From positions 62,001 through 126,000 of the forward strand of contig NZ_JACJPI010000084.1 of the NCBI RefSeq assembly GCF_014695975.1: a DNA stretch of 64,000 nt, in the 5' to 3' direction. The notes below the pieces were generated by a model. It had not been told where the DNA came from. It saw nothing but the letters and a program-made list of their open reading frames with translations, and did not search any database. The position numbers were made by a program, and so were the translations under genes. This document shows positions 34,612 to 43,744 of the stretch, piece by piece (position 1 is the first letter of the stretch; the number at the start of each line of letters is the position of its first letter). The DNA is from Leptolyngbya sp. FACHB-321. Its GTDB lineage: Bacteria > Cyanobacteriota > Cyanobacteriia > Leptolyngbyales > Leptolyngbyaceae.

Positions 34612-35097
34612 TTGACGGTATCGGTAGCATCTCTAGGAGCCGGCGCTGGTGAATGGTGGGGGTTGAGTTGGCGGTTAATCTTGGCAGCGTTGCTAGGTGG
34701 GGCGATCGGCGTCAATCGACAAATGGCTGGCAAAGCGGGTGGGTTGAGAACACATATGCTGGTGAGCCTGGGCGCAGCACTATTTCTTGTGATTCCCACA
34801 TCGATCGACGCCACTATCCATCCAGATGCGATCAGCCGATCGATTCAAGGTGTTGCAACGGGGGTCGGCTTTCTGGGCGCGGGTGAAATTGTGCATCAGT
34901 CAAGGGCAAAGTCTGGTAAACCAGAAGTGAAAGGCTTAACGTCTGCTGCCGCTATCTGGGCAACAGCAGCGTTGGGCATGATTGCCAGCGCTGGCTTATG
35001 GCAGGCTAGCCTGATCGGGACGCTGCTCACACTGTTCATTTTGGGCGGTGCCAAGTGGCTCGAAGCGTTTATACCTGTAAAGCGCAAAGAAGAGTAA
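34612..35097 (+). CDS. MgtC/SapB family membrane protein
   Basis: A 161-residue protein with four to five membrane segments. The family core is WRLILAALLGGAIGVNRQMAGKAGGLRTHMLVSLGAALF, with the conserved Arg and Asp/Ser positions. TGVGFLGAGEIV and GLTSAAAIWATAALGMIASAG follow. MgtC proteins are linked to magnesium stress and ATP synthase control in pathogens; the role in cyanobacteria is not known. The start is a TTG at 34612 after GAGGTAGGTGA; no ATG is suitably placed. Confidence 0.85.
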   Translation: MTVSVASLGAGAGEWWGLSWRLILAALLGGAIGVNRQMAGKAGGLRTHMLVSLGAALFLVIPTSIDATIHPDAISRSIQGVATGVGFLGAGEIVHQSRAKSGKPEVKGLTSAAAIWATAALGMIASAGLWQASLIGTLLTLFILGGAKWLEAFIPVKRKEE

Positions 35098-35148
35098 GGG
35101 CGCTAGATTTAATGTCCCGACTGCGGCTAATTTCCTCGAAATCTCCCC

Positions 35149-36894
35149 ATGCTTCGCAAACCTCTTCCTTGGGATCACTCAAGTTCTGCATTAATCGGTG
35201 ATCGCTGGATTGATCGCCTTTGGCTGCTGGGTCTCTTGCTGGCAGCAGTCGTGTTGTATAGCGTAAGCCTGGGTGATTTGCCCCTGCGAGATTGGGATGA
35301 AGGAACGGTGGCTCAGGTAGCACGGGATATCTGGCGATCGTCCCCTGGGTCGTGGGTCTGGTTGCATCCGACGATCGCAGGTGAGCCGTATCTCAACAAA
35401 CCGCCCCTGGTGCACTGGCTGATGGCATTAGCGTTTCGTCTGGGTGGCGTCACCGAAAGTATGGCGCGACTGCCAGGTGCGATGCTCACAGCGGTTTCGG
35501 TGCCCCTGCTGTATGGGCTAGGGCGGGAGTTGTTTGCCCGCCGCACGCCAGCAATCTTTGCAGCACTGACCTACTTAACGCTGCTGCCAGTGGTGCGGCA
35601 CGGACGCTTGGCAATGCTGGATGGAGCAGTGCTGTGCTTCGGTCTGCTGCTGCTTTTTTGCGTCTTGCGATCGCGGCGAGATTTGCGCTGGGGCTTGGGT
35701 GTGGGCATCGCGTTTGGGCTGCTTTGCCTGACTAAAGGCATCGTGGCGCTGCTGCTGGGCGCGATCGCGATCGCCTTTATGCTTTGGGATACGCCCCGCC
35801 TGCTGGCATGTGGCTATGTATGGAGTGGTGTGCTGCTAGGCAGTATCCCCGTTCTCGCCTGGTACTGGGCGCAATGGCAGCATTATGGACAGGCATTTGT
35901 GAGTGTAAGCCTGTGGAATCAAGCGCTCGATCGCGTGGTGGTATCAGTCGAGGGGAATCGGGGTGCGCCCTGGTACTACGTGCTAGAAATCCTGAAATAT
36001 AGCCTGCCCTGGCTAGTGTTTTTTCCTCAGGGCTATCGGTTGGCATGGGAGCACCGCAACCTGAGTTGGGCAAAGCTTGTGCTGCTCTGGGTGACGGGCT
36101 ATCTGCTCATCATTTCTGTCATGAGTACAAAACTGCCCTGGTATGTGATGCCTGTTTACCCAGCCCTTGCGCTGGCAGTAGGAGCCTATCTAGCCGAAAT
36201 TTGGCAGCTTTCAGATTGGGTTGGCACCCGTTTGGTTAACATACACTCAGTTGATGCACCTTCAGTTAGCACCACTCCAGCGGAGCGCCGTCGCTACCCG
36301 ATCACCTGGATCATTCTGTTTAGCCTAGTGGCGATCACAGGCTGGATCGGCAGCGTTTACTTCAGCCCGATGGGGTCTGCTCCGCAGGCTGGCTTACCGC
36401 TCATTTTGGGAGCCGTTGCACTCACGCTGACAGTGGCGACCGTCCTCATTGTGAAGCGAGATTCGCAATTTATTCTGGTGTTGTTTTGGGGAATGTATGT
36501 CTCGCTGTTGCTGTTCGTGACATCGCCCTACTGGGTATGGGAATTGGATGAGTCCTATCCCGTTAAGCCCGTAGCAACGCTGGTACGCGAAAATACTCCG
36601 CCCAACGCTACCGTTTGGACGCTGTATCCCTATAGTCGTCCCTCGCTCAACTTTTACAGCGATCGCCGAATCGTACAATCCTCTGCTAGCCCTAGCCAGC
36701 TTCCCGCAGCGCTGCAAGACTACTGGCAAAAAGACCCACAGCCCTATCTGTTGGTTGAACAGACAGCCCTCACGCAACTTGCCCTACCTTCTGTGCAGCC
36801 AGTAAGTTCTGCCGCAGACTGGGTACTGTTAACACGTCAACCCCGTAGTGAAACAGGGAAAGCTAACACCCGTGTCGATTTACCGCTAAAGTAA
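35149..36894 (+). CDS. ArnT-like glycosyltransferase family 39 protein (first copy)
   Basis: A 581-residue polytopic protein with about twelve membrane segments. The first periplasmic loop holds PLRDWDEGTVAQVARD, the acidic motif of GT-C family 39 enzymes, which use polyprenyl-phosphate sugars as donors. GEPYLNKPPLVHWLMAL and the RLAMLDGAV and TKGIVALLLG blocks are typical. The C-terminal ~120 residues form a soluble periplasmic domain (TVWTLYPYSRPSLNFYSDRRIV). A paralogue follows 111 bp downstream, so they may act together in glycosylating lipid or protein at the envelope. Confidence 0.87.
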   Translation: MLRKPLPWDHSSSALIGDRWIDRLWLLGLLLAAVVLYSVSLGDLPLRDWDEGTVAQVARDIWRSSPGSWVWLHPTIAGEPYLNKPPLVHWLMALAFRLGGVTESMARLPGAMLTAVSVPLLYGLGRELFARRTPAIFAALTYLTLLPVVRHGRLAMLDGAVLCFGLLLLFCVLRSRRDLRWGLGVGIAFGLLCLTKGIVALLLGAIAIAFMLWDTPRLLACGYVWSGVLLGSIPVLAWYWAQWQHYGQAFVSVSLWNQALDRVVVSVEGNRGAPWYYVLEILKYSLPWLVFFPQGYRLAWEHRNLSWAKLVLLWVTGYLLIISVMSTKLPWYVMPVYPALALAVGAYLAEIWQLSDWVGTRLVNIHSVDAPSVSTTPAERRRYPITWIILFSLVAITGWIGSVYFSPMGSAPQAGLPLILGAVALTLTVATVLIVKRDSQFILVLFWGMYVSLLLFVTSPYWVWELDESYPVKPVATLVRENTPPNATVWTLYPYSRPSLNFYSDRRIVQSSASPSQLPAALQDYWQKDPQPYLLVEQTALTQLALPSVQPVSSAADWVLLTRQPRSETGKANTRVDLPLK

Positions 36895-37005
36895 GGTCTG
36901 AAGAGGCGCTAGTAGAGCCACTTAAGCATTTTGTTAGGTTGCAAAAGCAACGGTTCAGACTAAGCCTGCACATGGATGAAGGATGTTGGACGGCAAGGAA
37001 ACCGC

Positions 37006-38823
37006 ATGAGTGTAAAATTTGCTCGCGTCACGCAACCGCTGCAATACTACTGGAAGCAATACCCTGCACTTGCCTGGGTGATGCCTTTACTCTGGCTCCT
37101 GGCGATCGCAGCCGTCACGCTGGTTTGGCACGTGAGCAGCATTGGGCTGATTGATGAGACCGAGCCACTCTTTGTCGAAGCGTCACGTCAAATGGTTGTC
37201 ACTGGCGACTGGGTAACGCCCTACGTCAATGGGGAACCCCGCTTCGACAAACCACCGCTCATTTATTGGCTGATGGTCTTTGCCTTCCAAAGCTTTGGCG
37301 TTAATGAGTTTGCGGCTCGCCTGCCATCTATCCTTGCCGCTGTGGCGATCGCGCTTTTCTGCTTCTACATTCTTCAGCGCTACGAAGAGGCAGAAGGCAG
37401 AAGGCAGAAGGCAGAATCTGAGAGGACGGATTCACTCCTCACTCCGCTGCAAAGCGGCAACAAGCTACACTTTTCACCCTCTTACCTTGCTGCTTTACTC
37501 GCTGCAACGATGCTCATCCTCAACCCCAACACCTTCTTTTGGGGCCGGACTGGCTATGCCGATATGCTGCTGAATGCGTGCATTGGTAGTTCGCTGCTAG
37601 CGTTTTTTCTAGGGTATGCTCAGCCCGATCGCCCTCTACGGCAAAAGCGTTGGTATTTCGCCTTTTACGTGCTGATGGCACTGGCAGTTTTAACGAAGGG
37701 ACCGATCGGGCTCCTCTTACCCGGTCTCATCATTGGCTGCTTTTTGCTGTACGTTGGCAACGGCAGAGCAGTGCTACGAGAAATGCAGTTACTGCGGGGT
37801 GGACTGGTAGTACTGATCATCGCGCTGCCTTGGTATGTGTTGGTCACGCTGGCAAATGGCGACGCATTCATCGACTCCTTCTTTGGTTATCACAATGTCG
37901 AGCGGTTTACGCAGGTGGTGAATAGCCATGCAGGACCGTGGTATTTTCACATTCTGGTCATTGTGGTTGGCTTTTTGCCCTGGTCAGCTTATCTGCCAGC
38001 GGCGATCGCGCACATCAAGCCCTTGCAACGCCGCTACTGGCAACGGCAGCCCCGCTGGCAGCAACTGGGTCTTTTTGCACTCTTCTGGTTTTTGGCGATC
38101 CTTGGCTTTTTTACGATCGCCACAACGAAATATTTTAGCTACACCTTACCGTTGATGCCTGCGGCAGCGATTTTAGTAGCGCTGCTGTGGACGGATTATG
38201 TAAGACGCCCACAAACTCGTAAGCAAGCTGGATTCATCATCAGCGGAGTCTTGAATCTACTGCTCCTCGCGATCGCAGCATTTGTCCTGATCGAAAGCCC
38301 TCGCTGGCTAGGCTCTGACCCGTGGATGCCCAACCTGGGGCTACGGCTGCAACAGGCAGATCTGCCCTTCCTGGGTGGCGTGATCTGGGGCACGACGGCG
38401 ATCGCGGCGATCGGGCTACTGCTATGGCGGAGTCGTTGGCTCTGGATCACTAACCTACTAGGGTATCTCGCCTTCCTTATCTTGGTGGTGCATCCACTAG
38501 TCTTGATTGCGGATGTCGAGCGTCAGCTACCGTTACGCCAACTGGCGCAAGTTGCTGTGCAGACCAAACAACCGACTGAAGAGTTAGTGATGCTGGGGTT
38601 CCAAAAGCCTAGCCTGGTCTTCTATACGCGCCAGCACGTCACCTACTTAACGCAGCCAACAGAGGTAATTAACTACCTTCAAACGCAGCCGGGCGATCGT
38701 ACTGGGGCACTCGTCGTTGCTGGAGAAAAACCCCTCCGGCGATCGGGGCTACAACCACAGCAGTATCAAGAGATTAGCCGCGCTGGAGTTTATCGTTTGG
38801 TGCGGGTGGCTGGGCAGCGGTAA
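37006..38823 (+). CDS. ArnT-like glycosyltransferase family 39 protein (second copy)
   Basis: A 605-residue paralogue of the preceding protein: LIDETEPLFVEASRQMVVTG, NGEPRFDKPPLIYWLMVF, RTGYADMLLNACIG and TKGPIGLLLPGL show the GT-C fold, with about twelve membrane segments. A C-terminal periplasmic part follows (ELVMLGFQKPSLVFYTRQHV). The ATG at 37006 has AAGGA upstream and follows better than the one ten codons earlier. Residues about 127-155 are a repeat-derived insertion (EGRRQKAESE) in a loop between membrane segments. Substrate unknown. Confidence 0.87.
   Translation: MSVKFARVTQPLQYYWKQYPALAWVMPLLWLLAIAAVTLVWHVSSIGLIDETEPLFVEASRQMVVTGDWVTPYVNGEPRFDKPPLIYWLMVFAFQSFGVNEFAARLPSILAAVAIALFCFYILQRYEEAEGRRQKAESERTDSLLTPLQSGNKLHFSPSYLAALLAATMLILNPNTFFWGRTGYADMLLNACIGSSLLAFFLGYAQPDRPLRQKRWYFAFYVLMALAVLTKGPIGLLLPGLIIGCFLLYVGNGRAVLREMQLLRGGLVVLIIALPWYVLVTLANGDAFIDSFFGYHNVERFTQVVNSHAGPWYFHILVIVVGFLPWSAYLPAAIAHIKPLQRRYWQRQPRWQQLGLFALFWFLAILGFFTIATTKYFSYTLPLMPAAAILVALLWTDYVRRPQTRKQAGFIISGVLNLLLLAIAAFVLIESPRWLGSDPWMPNLGLRLQQADLPFLGGVIWGTTAIAAIGLLLWRSRWLWITNLLGYLAFLILVVHPLVLIADVERQLPLRQLAQVAVQTKQPTEELVMLGFQKPSLVFYTRQHVTYLTQPTEVINYLQTQPGDRTGALVVAGEKPLRRSGLQPQQYQEISRAGVYRLVRVAGQR
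37385..37425. repeat. GGCAGAA heptamer repeat inside the second glycosyltransferase gene
   Basis: Four direct copies of GGCAGAA in frame with the gene, giving the peptide EAEGRRQKAE. The insertion falls in a cytoplasmic or periplasmic loop and would be tolerated there. Confidence 0.85.
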
Positions 38824-38941
38824 GCACCACGATCACGGGTTTCTTGGTCCAGGCAAAGCCACACAGTCTGTTCACTACTAGTTACGAATTAAGCTCTCCT
38901 TTTTTTCGCTGATGTAGTCTAGCTTATGTAGTCCAGTACCT

Positions 38942-40801
38942 ATGCTGAAGCGCTTGCCGAATCGTATGCTGCTGCTAGCTGTGCTGGCAGTGTCGATACT
39001 CCTCTCGTTCACCCCAACGATCGCTATGTCTGCCAAACCAACACTCTTGACCGAGCCGTTCCTGCAACTGCCAACCGAGTCGTCTGTGCGGGTAGTCTGG
39101 TTCACTAAGTTTGCGGGTGCCAAGCATACGGTTGCTTATGGCGCAGGGTTGTCGAAGCAGGCAATCGCCCAAACAACACAACTCAGCCGCACCCGCGAAG
39201 ACTCAGAATCTAAACGTGCGGTGAAATATACCAGCGTTACCGTCCGTCCCATCTGGCGACATGAGGCGGAAGTTATCGGATTGAAGTCCGATCAATCTGT
39301 ACGGTATCAAGTAACAAGTGTGCGTGAAGATGGCATTGCGGTGAATAGTGCAGTCTATAACTTAACTGCCAAACCTTCACCAGGAAAGCCACTCAAGATC
39401 CTGCTGACTTCCGACCATCAAGTAAAACCGATGGTAGCGGCGAATCTGCAAAAAGTGGTAGAAACTGTGGGGCAGGTCGATCTCGTGCTGTTTGCAGGTG
39501 ATCTAATCAATGTTGCCGATCGCGCCTCCGAATGGTTTGACGACAACTGTGGCGGTTCCTTCTTTCCTGCCCTTCAAGGTCGTGCCTGCTATGACTTGGA
39601 GAAAAACGGCATCAAGACTCGCTACAACGGTGGGGCAATCCTTCAGAATGCACCGATGTATACTGCAATCGGCAACCACGAAGTTATGGGACGTTTCTCC
39701 AATGAAGAGCCTCTAAACGAGCAGTTCTACAATACGGTGCCGTACGAAATTGCCGAAGTATTCCATGATGCTGATTTCAGAACAATTAACCCAACAAATG
39801 ATCCAGTCATTCATAAGAAATGGGTAAAAGATCATTCGTTTAATACAGACACCTACGAAGAAATTTTCACACTGCCTCAAAGCCCTCAAGGTGGAAAGCG
39901 CTATTACGCAGAAACCTTTGGCGATATGCGTTTAGTCGTACTGTATATCACCAACGTCTGGCGAGTGCCCAGCCTCGCAGCAGACGCAAAAGGAAAGTAT
40001 CGGGAACGCGATCAGGATATTAAAGAGGCACAGAGTATACAGGACTGGGGTTGGGGACAACACCTTTTTGAGCCGATTGCTAAAGGCACCCCACAATACA
40101 ACTGGTTAGAACAAGAACTCAACAGCCCAGAGTTCAAACAAGCCAAATATAAGCTAGTCATGTTCCATCATCCTCCCCATTCGTTAGGTGAGAACATTGT
40201 TCCTGCTTACACTGATCCGGTGCAAATAATGGATACAGAAGAAGTGGAAGTTAAACCGGACGGTTTGGTGATTATCACGCAAGCCTCCCCAAGGAATCAA
40301 TCAAAACCTCAAATAGATACATCTAAGCCCTTTAAACAGACTGTTACCAAAGCTATTCGTTACGAGTATCCCATCAAAGACGATTACATCATTCGAGACG
40401 TGGTGCCGCTGCTCGAAAAAGCGAACGTCCAACTAGTGTTCTATGGGCATTCACATCTGTGGAATCGGTTTGTTAGCCCCAGTGGAATGCACTTTTTAGA
40501 AACCTCGAACGTCGGCAACTCCTACGGTGCTTTTGTGGGCGATCGAAAGCGCAATGTACCTACAGGCTACAAGGAAGACTACGCTGCCACAGGTGACCCT
40601 AATGGGCTAGAGCCGATCTTACCCACGATCACCCCACTTCTTGATGCTAAAAAACAGCCTATGTCATACGTTGCCAGCAACGATATTACCGTCTTCAGCA
40701 TTTTTGATACGGGTACAGGCACCATCAGCAGCTATCGATTTGATACACGCGATCCAAAATCTGCGGTAGTCAAATTTGATGAATTTACGCTGAAGAAATA
40801 G
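38942..40801 (+). CDS. Secreted purple acid phosphatase-like metallophosphoesterase
   Basis: A 619-residue protein with an N-terminal signal (MLLLAVLAVSILLSF) and a fibronectin-type N-terminal domain (about residues 35-145) as in purple acid phosphatases. The catalytic domain shows LLTSDHQ, LFAGDLINVAD, AIGNHEVMG, MFHHPPHS and FYGHSHLW. The first motif has Gln in place of the usual second Asp. An insertion of over 100 residues lies between GNHE and the HHPP block. It is likely periplasmic or extracellular and may release phosphate from organic esters. It follows the glycosyltransferases by 118 bp. Confidence 0.88.
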   Translation: MLKRLPNRMLLLAVLAVSILLSFTPTIAMSAKPTLLTEPFLQLPTESSVRVVWFTKFAGAKHTVAYGAGLSKQAIAQTTQLSRTREDSESKRAVKYTSVTVRPIWRHEAEVIGLKSDQSVRYQVTSVREDGIAVNSAVYNLTAKPSPGKPLKILLTSDHQVKPMVAANLQKVVETVGQVDLVLFAGDLINVADRASEWFDDNCGGSFFPALQGRACYDLEKNGIKTRYNGGAILQNAPMYTAIGNHEVMGRFSNEEPLNEQFYNTVPYEIAEVFHDADFRTINPTNDPVIHKKWVKDHSFNTDTYEEIFTLPQSPQGGKRYYAETFGDMRLVVLYITNVWRVPSLAADAKGKYRERDQDIKEAQSIQDWGWGQHLFEPIAKGTPQYNWLEQELNSPEFKQAKYKLVMFHHPPHSLGENIVPAYTDPVQIMDTEEVEVKPDGLVIITQASPRNQSKPQIDTSKPFKQTVTKAIRYEYPIKDDYIIRDVVPLLEKANVQLVFYGHSHLWNRFVSPSGMHFLETSNVGNSYGAFVGDRKRNVPTGYKEDYAATGDPNGLEPILPTITPLLDAKKQPMSYVASNDITVFSIFDTGTGTISSYRFDTRDPKSAVVKFDEFTLKK

Positions 40802-40974
40802 AAGCGAGAGGCTTCGCTTTTTATGACTATGGATTAGCAGTTAAAGATAGCCAAAAATTAGCGTAATGCTCCGTTCACCCGCCGCTAGAAGCTTTTTGGG
40901 CTGATCAATTTGCCTGCCTGATTCAGTCGGTGTGCAACAGAATTGTTAGACCGTGCCTTACTGATTGCTCTGCT

Positions 40975-41246
40975 TTACTTCAAGGCTTCGATCATCACAT
41001 TACCGCCTTTAACCGCCTCAATTTGAATCTTAAACCCATACAGCGAACCCATTCCCACTAATGGATCTGTGTCAGAAGCTGCTACATCAACAATCTGTGA
41101 TCTGTGATGACGGAAAGCGGTAAAGATAAGAAGCTCGTAAAGCCCGTATTGATGATTGCATCAACGGTTATTTTGGGTGAGCCAATACGTCCTACTGCAA
41201 CTTTGATGATGGCTTCACAATTGTTAGTAACCAAGCCAAACATCAT
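40975..41246 (-). pseudogene. Decayed clan AA (retropepsin-like) aspartic protease gene
   Basis: The minus strand first encodes MMFGLVTNNCEAIIKVAVG and then IINTGFTSFLSLP. The latter is the flap-and-active-site region of small cyanobacterial aspartic protease-like proteins, with NTG instead of DTG. It runs into a stop near 41106. The family C-terminus DTDPLVGMGSLYGFKIQIE continues in another frame to the stop at 40975. At 272 bases it is shorter than the roughly 360-390 of intact genes, so there is an internal deletion as well as a frame change. It overlaps the stop of the small gene at 41243 (ATGA), the usual arrangement of an active pair. Confidence 0.7.
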
Positions 41247-41518
41247 ATGAACTTCTTTAGACTGCGGCTACCGAAACGGAAGACTGCTCGATGTCCAATC
41301 CGAATCACCCAGGGTTGAGCATCGGGCTTACGCTGATAAAGACGATCGACTGCTTCCATCGGCGTATCAGCCACTTCAAAGGCTCCAGTTTCAATATCGA
41401 TCGCCACAATCTTGCCGTAATTACTTTCCTCGACTTGAGAACGCACCTGAGATTCATAAATCTCATTGCCACGTCGAGCAAATTCCTCTTTACTGTAGCG
41501 GGGTTGTCGAAAGATCAT
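41243..41518 (-). CDS. Small conserved protein paired with the protease pseudogene, 91 aa
   Basis: A soluble basic-acidic protein: MIFRQPRYSKEEFARRGNEIYESQ, then GKIVAIDIETGAFEVADTPMEAVDRL and VIRIGHRAVFRFGSRS. It resembles the small proteins that precede clan AA aspartic protease genes in cyanobacteria, here with a four-base overlap. The function is unknown; it is intact although its partner is decayed. Start ATG at 41516-41518. Confidence 0.75.
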   Translation of the reverse strand: MIFRQPRYSKEEFARRGNEIYESQVRSQVEESNYGKIVAIDIETGAFEVADTPMEAVDRLYQRKPDAQPWVIRIGHRAVFRFGSRSLKKFI

Positions 41519-41806
41519 AAGACATAGTTCTAAATTAATGCCCTATACGCCACATGTTTAGCGCACAGGGCATAAGCTACTCAGGACGTAACAGACAGAT
41601 AGAGCTTAATTGCTCCCTCCAAAATGGATAGCTAGAATATAAAAATTTTCAGATGTTGAAAGACAAGTTAACCCTTAGTTGGCGTATGGAGCTACTACAA
41701 TCGCCAACCACCTGACCACAACTTCTCTCACCGTGACTTTGAAGGCATCTATAATGGGGCGATCGCATCCAATCAGGCCCTCAATATTAACACGCTGGCG
41801 TGTAAA

Positions 41807-42307
41807 ATGTCTAGTCAAGGTGAAAAACAAGGTGGCAGTAAATATCAACCGTTGTTAGATGCATTGCGCCAGAGCGATCGAACCCACGTCACGTTAACCT
41901 TTACCGAAATCGAAGCCTTACTGGGTGGAGCCTTGCCCCCGTCTGCTCGCAGCAAGCGTGGTTGGTGGAGCAACCGCAGCAAAGGCGCACTGCAAGCCAC
42001 TGCCTGGATGTCGGCAGGGTATCTGGTTGACGCGATCGATCTGGAGAACGAACGGGTGACCTTTACCAAACCGCCTGCTGTCTACCGAGTACAGTGCATC
42101 AACGACACCTTGCAGTGGAACAGCGAGTTAATCCGTGCGTTGCGGCTGCATATGGGGCTGAATCAGGCAGCAATGGCGAAAGAACTAGGTGTGCGGCAAC
42201 AAACGGTCAGCGAGTGGGAGAAGGGGGTTTACACTCCGACCCGCGCCAGTTCCAAACATTTAACGTTAGTGGCAGAGAAAGCAGCGTTTCGCTATGAAGT
42301 TTACTAA
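41807..42307 (+). CDS. XRE-type helix-turn-helix regulator with N-terminal DUF7662-like domain
   Basis: A 166-residue DNA-binding protein. Residues about 12-80 (KYQPLLDALRQSD, LTFTEIEALLGGALPPSARSKRGWW) form a DUF7662-like module found in small prokaryotic proteins. Residues about 108-150 are a helix-turn-helix of the Cro/CI type (LRLHMGLNQAAMAKELGVRQQTVSEWEKG). It is soluble and probably dimeric. No neighbour is obviously its target, and no toxin partner is next to it. A TATAAT lies at 41750-41755. Confidence 0.82.
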   Translation: MSSQGEKQGGSKYQPLLDALRQSDRTHVTLTFTEIEALLGGALPPSARSKRGWWSNRSKGALQATAWMSAGYLVDAIDLENERVTFTKPPAVYRVQCINDTLQWNSELIRALRLHMGLNQAAMAKELGVRQQTVSEWEKGVYTPTRASSKHLTLVAEKAAFRYEVY

Positions 42308-42602
42308 TCTGCCTGTTGCCGCACGTTGCAAAGCAGTCAGCGATCGCGCTTTGTGAAGGATCTTGTAACGGCGTAAAGAAGTGCAGCGCCAGCAAGTGAA
42401 ATGAGCTGGAAGTAGGCTAGAAGTAAAGGGATGCAGCACCGATCGTGTGTAAAGATCAATCAGACGTTGCTTTGATAGGCTTCCAGGCTAGGCACTACAC
42501 TTAAATGAGTTGCACTGAAGCCTGTAGATCAGACGATTGGTACGGCATCAGCGATCGCGTTTAGACTAGAAACAACACACTCCTGACTGAAGCACCCTCA
42601 GA

Positions 42603-43667
42603 ATGCAAGTTCTCTTTAAAGTCATCCGCCAAGACCAAACCGCTGCGCCTAGAGTGGAAACCTTTACACTCGACGTTGATCCAGGCAGCACAATTTTGGA
42701 CTGCTTAAACCGCATCAAATGGGAGCAGGACGGCACGCTGGCATATCGCAAAAATTGTCGTAACACGATTTGTGGCAGTTGCTCTATTCGCATTAACGGT
42801 CGCTCGGCGTTGGCGTGCAAAGAGAATGTTGGCAGCGAACTAGCGCGTGTTCAGCAGTCGCTGCCGTCTCAGGCAGACGAGACGGCGCAGCACAATGCTG
42901 AGATTCCCACTATTACGCTCGCACCGATGGGCAATATGCCCGTCATCAAAGATCTGGTAGTGGATATGCAAAGCTTTTGGTCTAACTTGAAAGCGATCGA
43001 TCCTTACGTCAGCACTGCCGCACGACAAATACCAGAACGCGAGTTTTTACAGACTCCAGAAGAACGTGCCAAACTGAACCAGACAGGCAATTGCATTCTT
43101 TGTGGTGCTTGTTATTCCGAGTGCAATGCGTATGAGGTCAATCCCAACTTTGTGGGACCGCACGCCTTGGCAAAAGCCTATCGCATGGTGGCTGACTCTC
43201 GTGATGATCAAACTGAAGCGCGGCTAGAAAAATATAACCAGGGTACAGACGGTGTTTGGGGCTGTACTCGCTGTTACTTCTGCAACTCGGTTTGCCCAAT
43301 GGAAGTCGCACCGCTGGATCAGATCAGCAAAATTAAAGGCGAAATTTTAGACCGTAAGGGCGCTCAGTCCAGCCGCATTATTCGTCATCGCAAAACGCTG
43401 ATTGAGCTGGTCAAGCAAGGTGGCTGGATCGATGAACGTTTGTTTGGTCTAAAAGTGGTAGGTAACTCCTTCCGCGATCTAAAAGGGCTAGCCAGCTTAA
43501 GTCCGTTAGGGCTGCGGATGATTGTGAAAGGCAAGTTTCCGCTCGGCTTCGAGCCATCCGAAGGCGCTTCTACAGTGCGATCGCTCATTGAATCGGTGCA
43601 AGTGCTAGAAGCATCTCAAGTGCAGCTTGAAACCCTTGCGGAGACACCAGAGCCAGTCGGTGGTTAG
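42603..43667 (+). CDS. sdhB: Succinate dehydrogenase/fumarate reductase iron-sulfur subunit SdhB
   Basis: A 354-residue electron-transfer subunit of complex II. The N-terminal plant-type ferredoxin domain has CRNTICGSCSIRINGRSALAC for the 2Fe-2S cluster. The C-terminal domain has NCILCGACYSEC and GCTRCYFCNSVCP for the other clusters. In cyanobacteria it links succinate oxidation to the plastoquinone pool in the thylakoid membrane. It stands alone; sdhA is not next to it. The ATG at 42603 begins the family-typical MQVLFKVIRQD. Confidence 0.93.
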   Translation: MQVLFKVIRQDQTAAPRVETFTLDVDPGSTILDCLNRIKWEQDGTLAYRKNCRNTICGSCSIRINGRSALACKENVGSELARVQQSLPSQADETAQHNAEIPTITLAPMGNMPVIKDLVVDMQSFWSNLKAIDPYVSTAARQIPEREFLQTPEERAKLNQTGNCILCGACYSECNAYEVNPNFVGPHALAKAYRMVADSRDDQTEARLEKYNQGTDGVWGCTRCYFCNSVCPMEVAPLDQISKIKGEILDRKGAQSSRIIRHRKTLIELVKQGGWIDERLFGLKVVGNSFRDLKGLASLSPLGLRMIVKGKFPLGFEPSEGASTVRSLIESVQVLEASQVQLETLAETPEPVGG

Positions 43668-43698
43668 AGCCTGGAGGGAACTGGACTGTCATTAGCTA

Positions 43699-43744
43699 AA
43701 CCGTTAGAGCCGCTAGCGAAAATCCGTCAGCGGCTCTAACGGTT
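43699..43744. terminator. Bidirectional hairpin overlapping the end of a lipoprotein gene
   Basis: A perfect 16-bp inverted repeat, AACCGTTAGAGCCGCT / AGCGGCTCTAACGGTT, with a 14-base loop between convergent sdhB and the lipoprotein gene. The right part contains the lipoprotein stop codon (43713-43715) and its last codons. No long T run follows. Confidence 0.6.
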
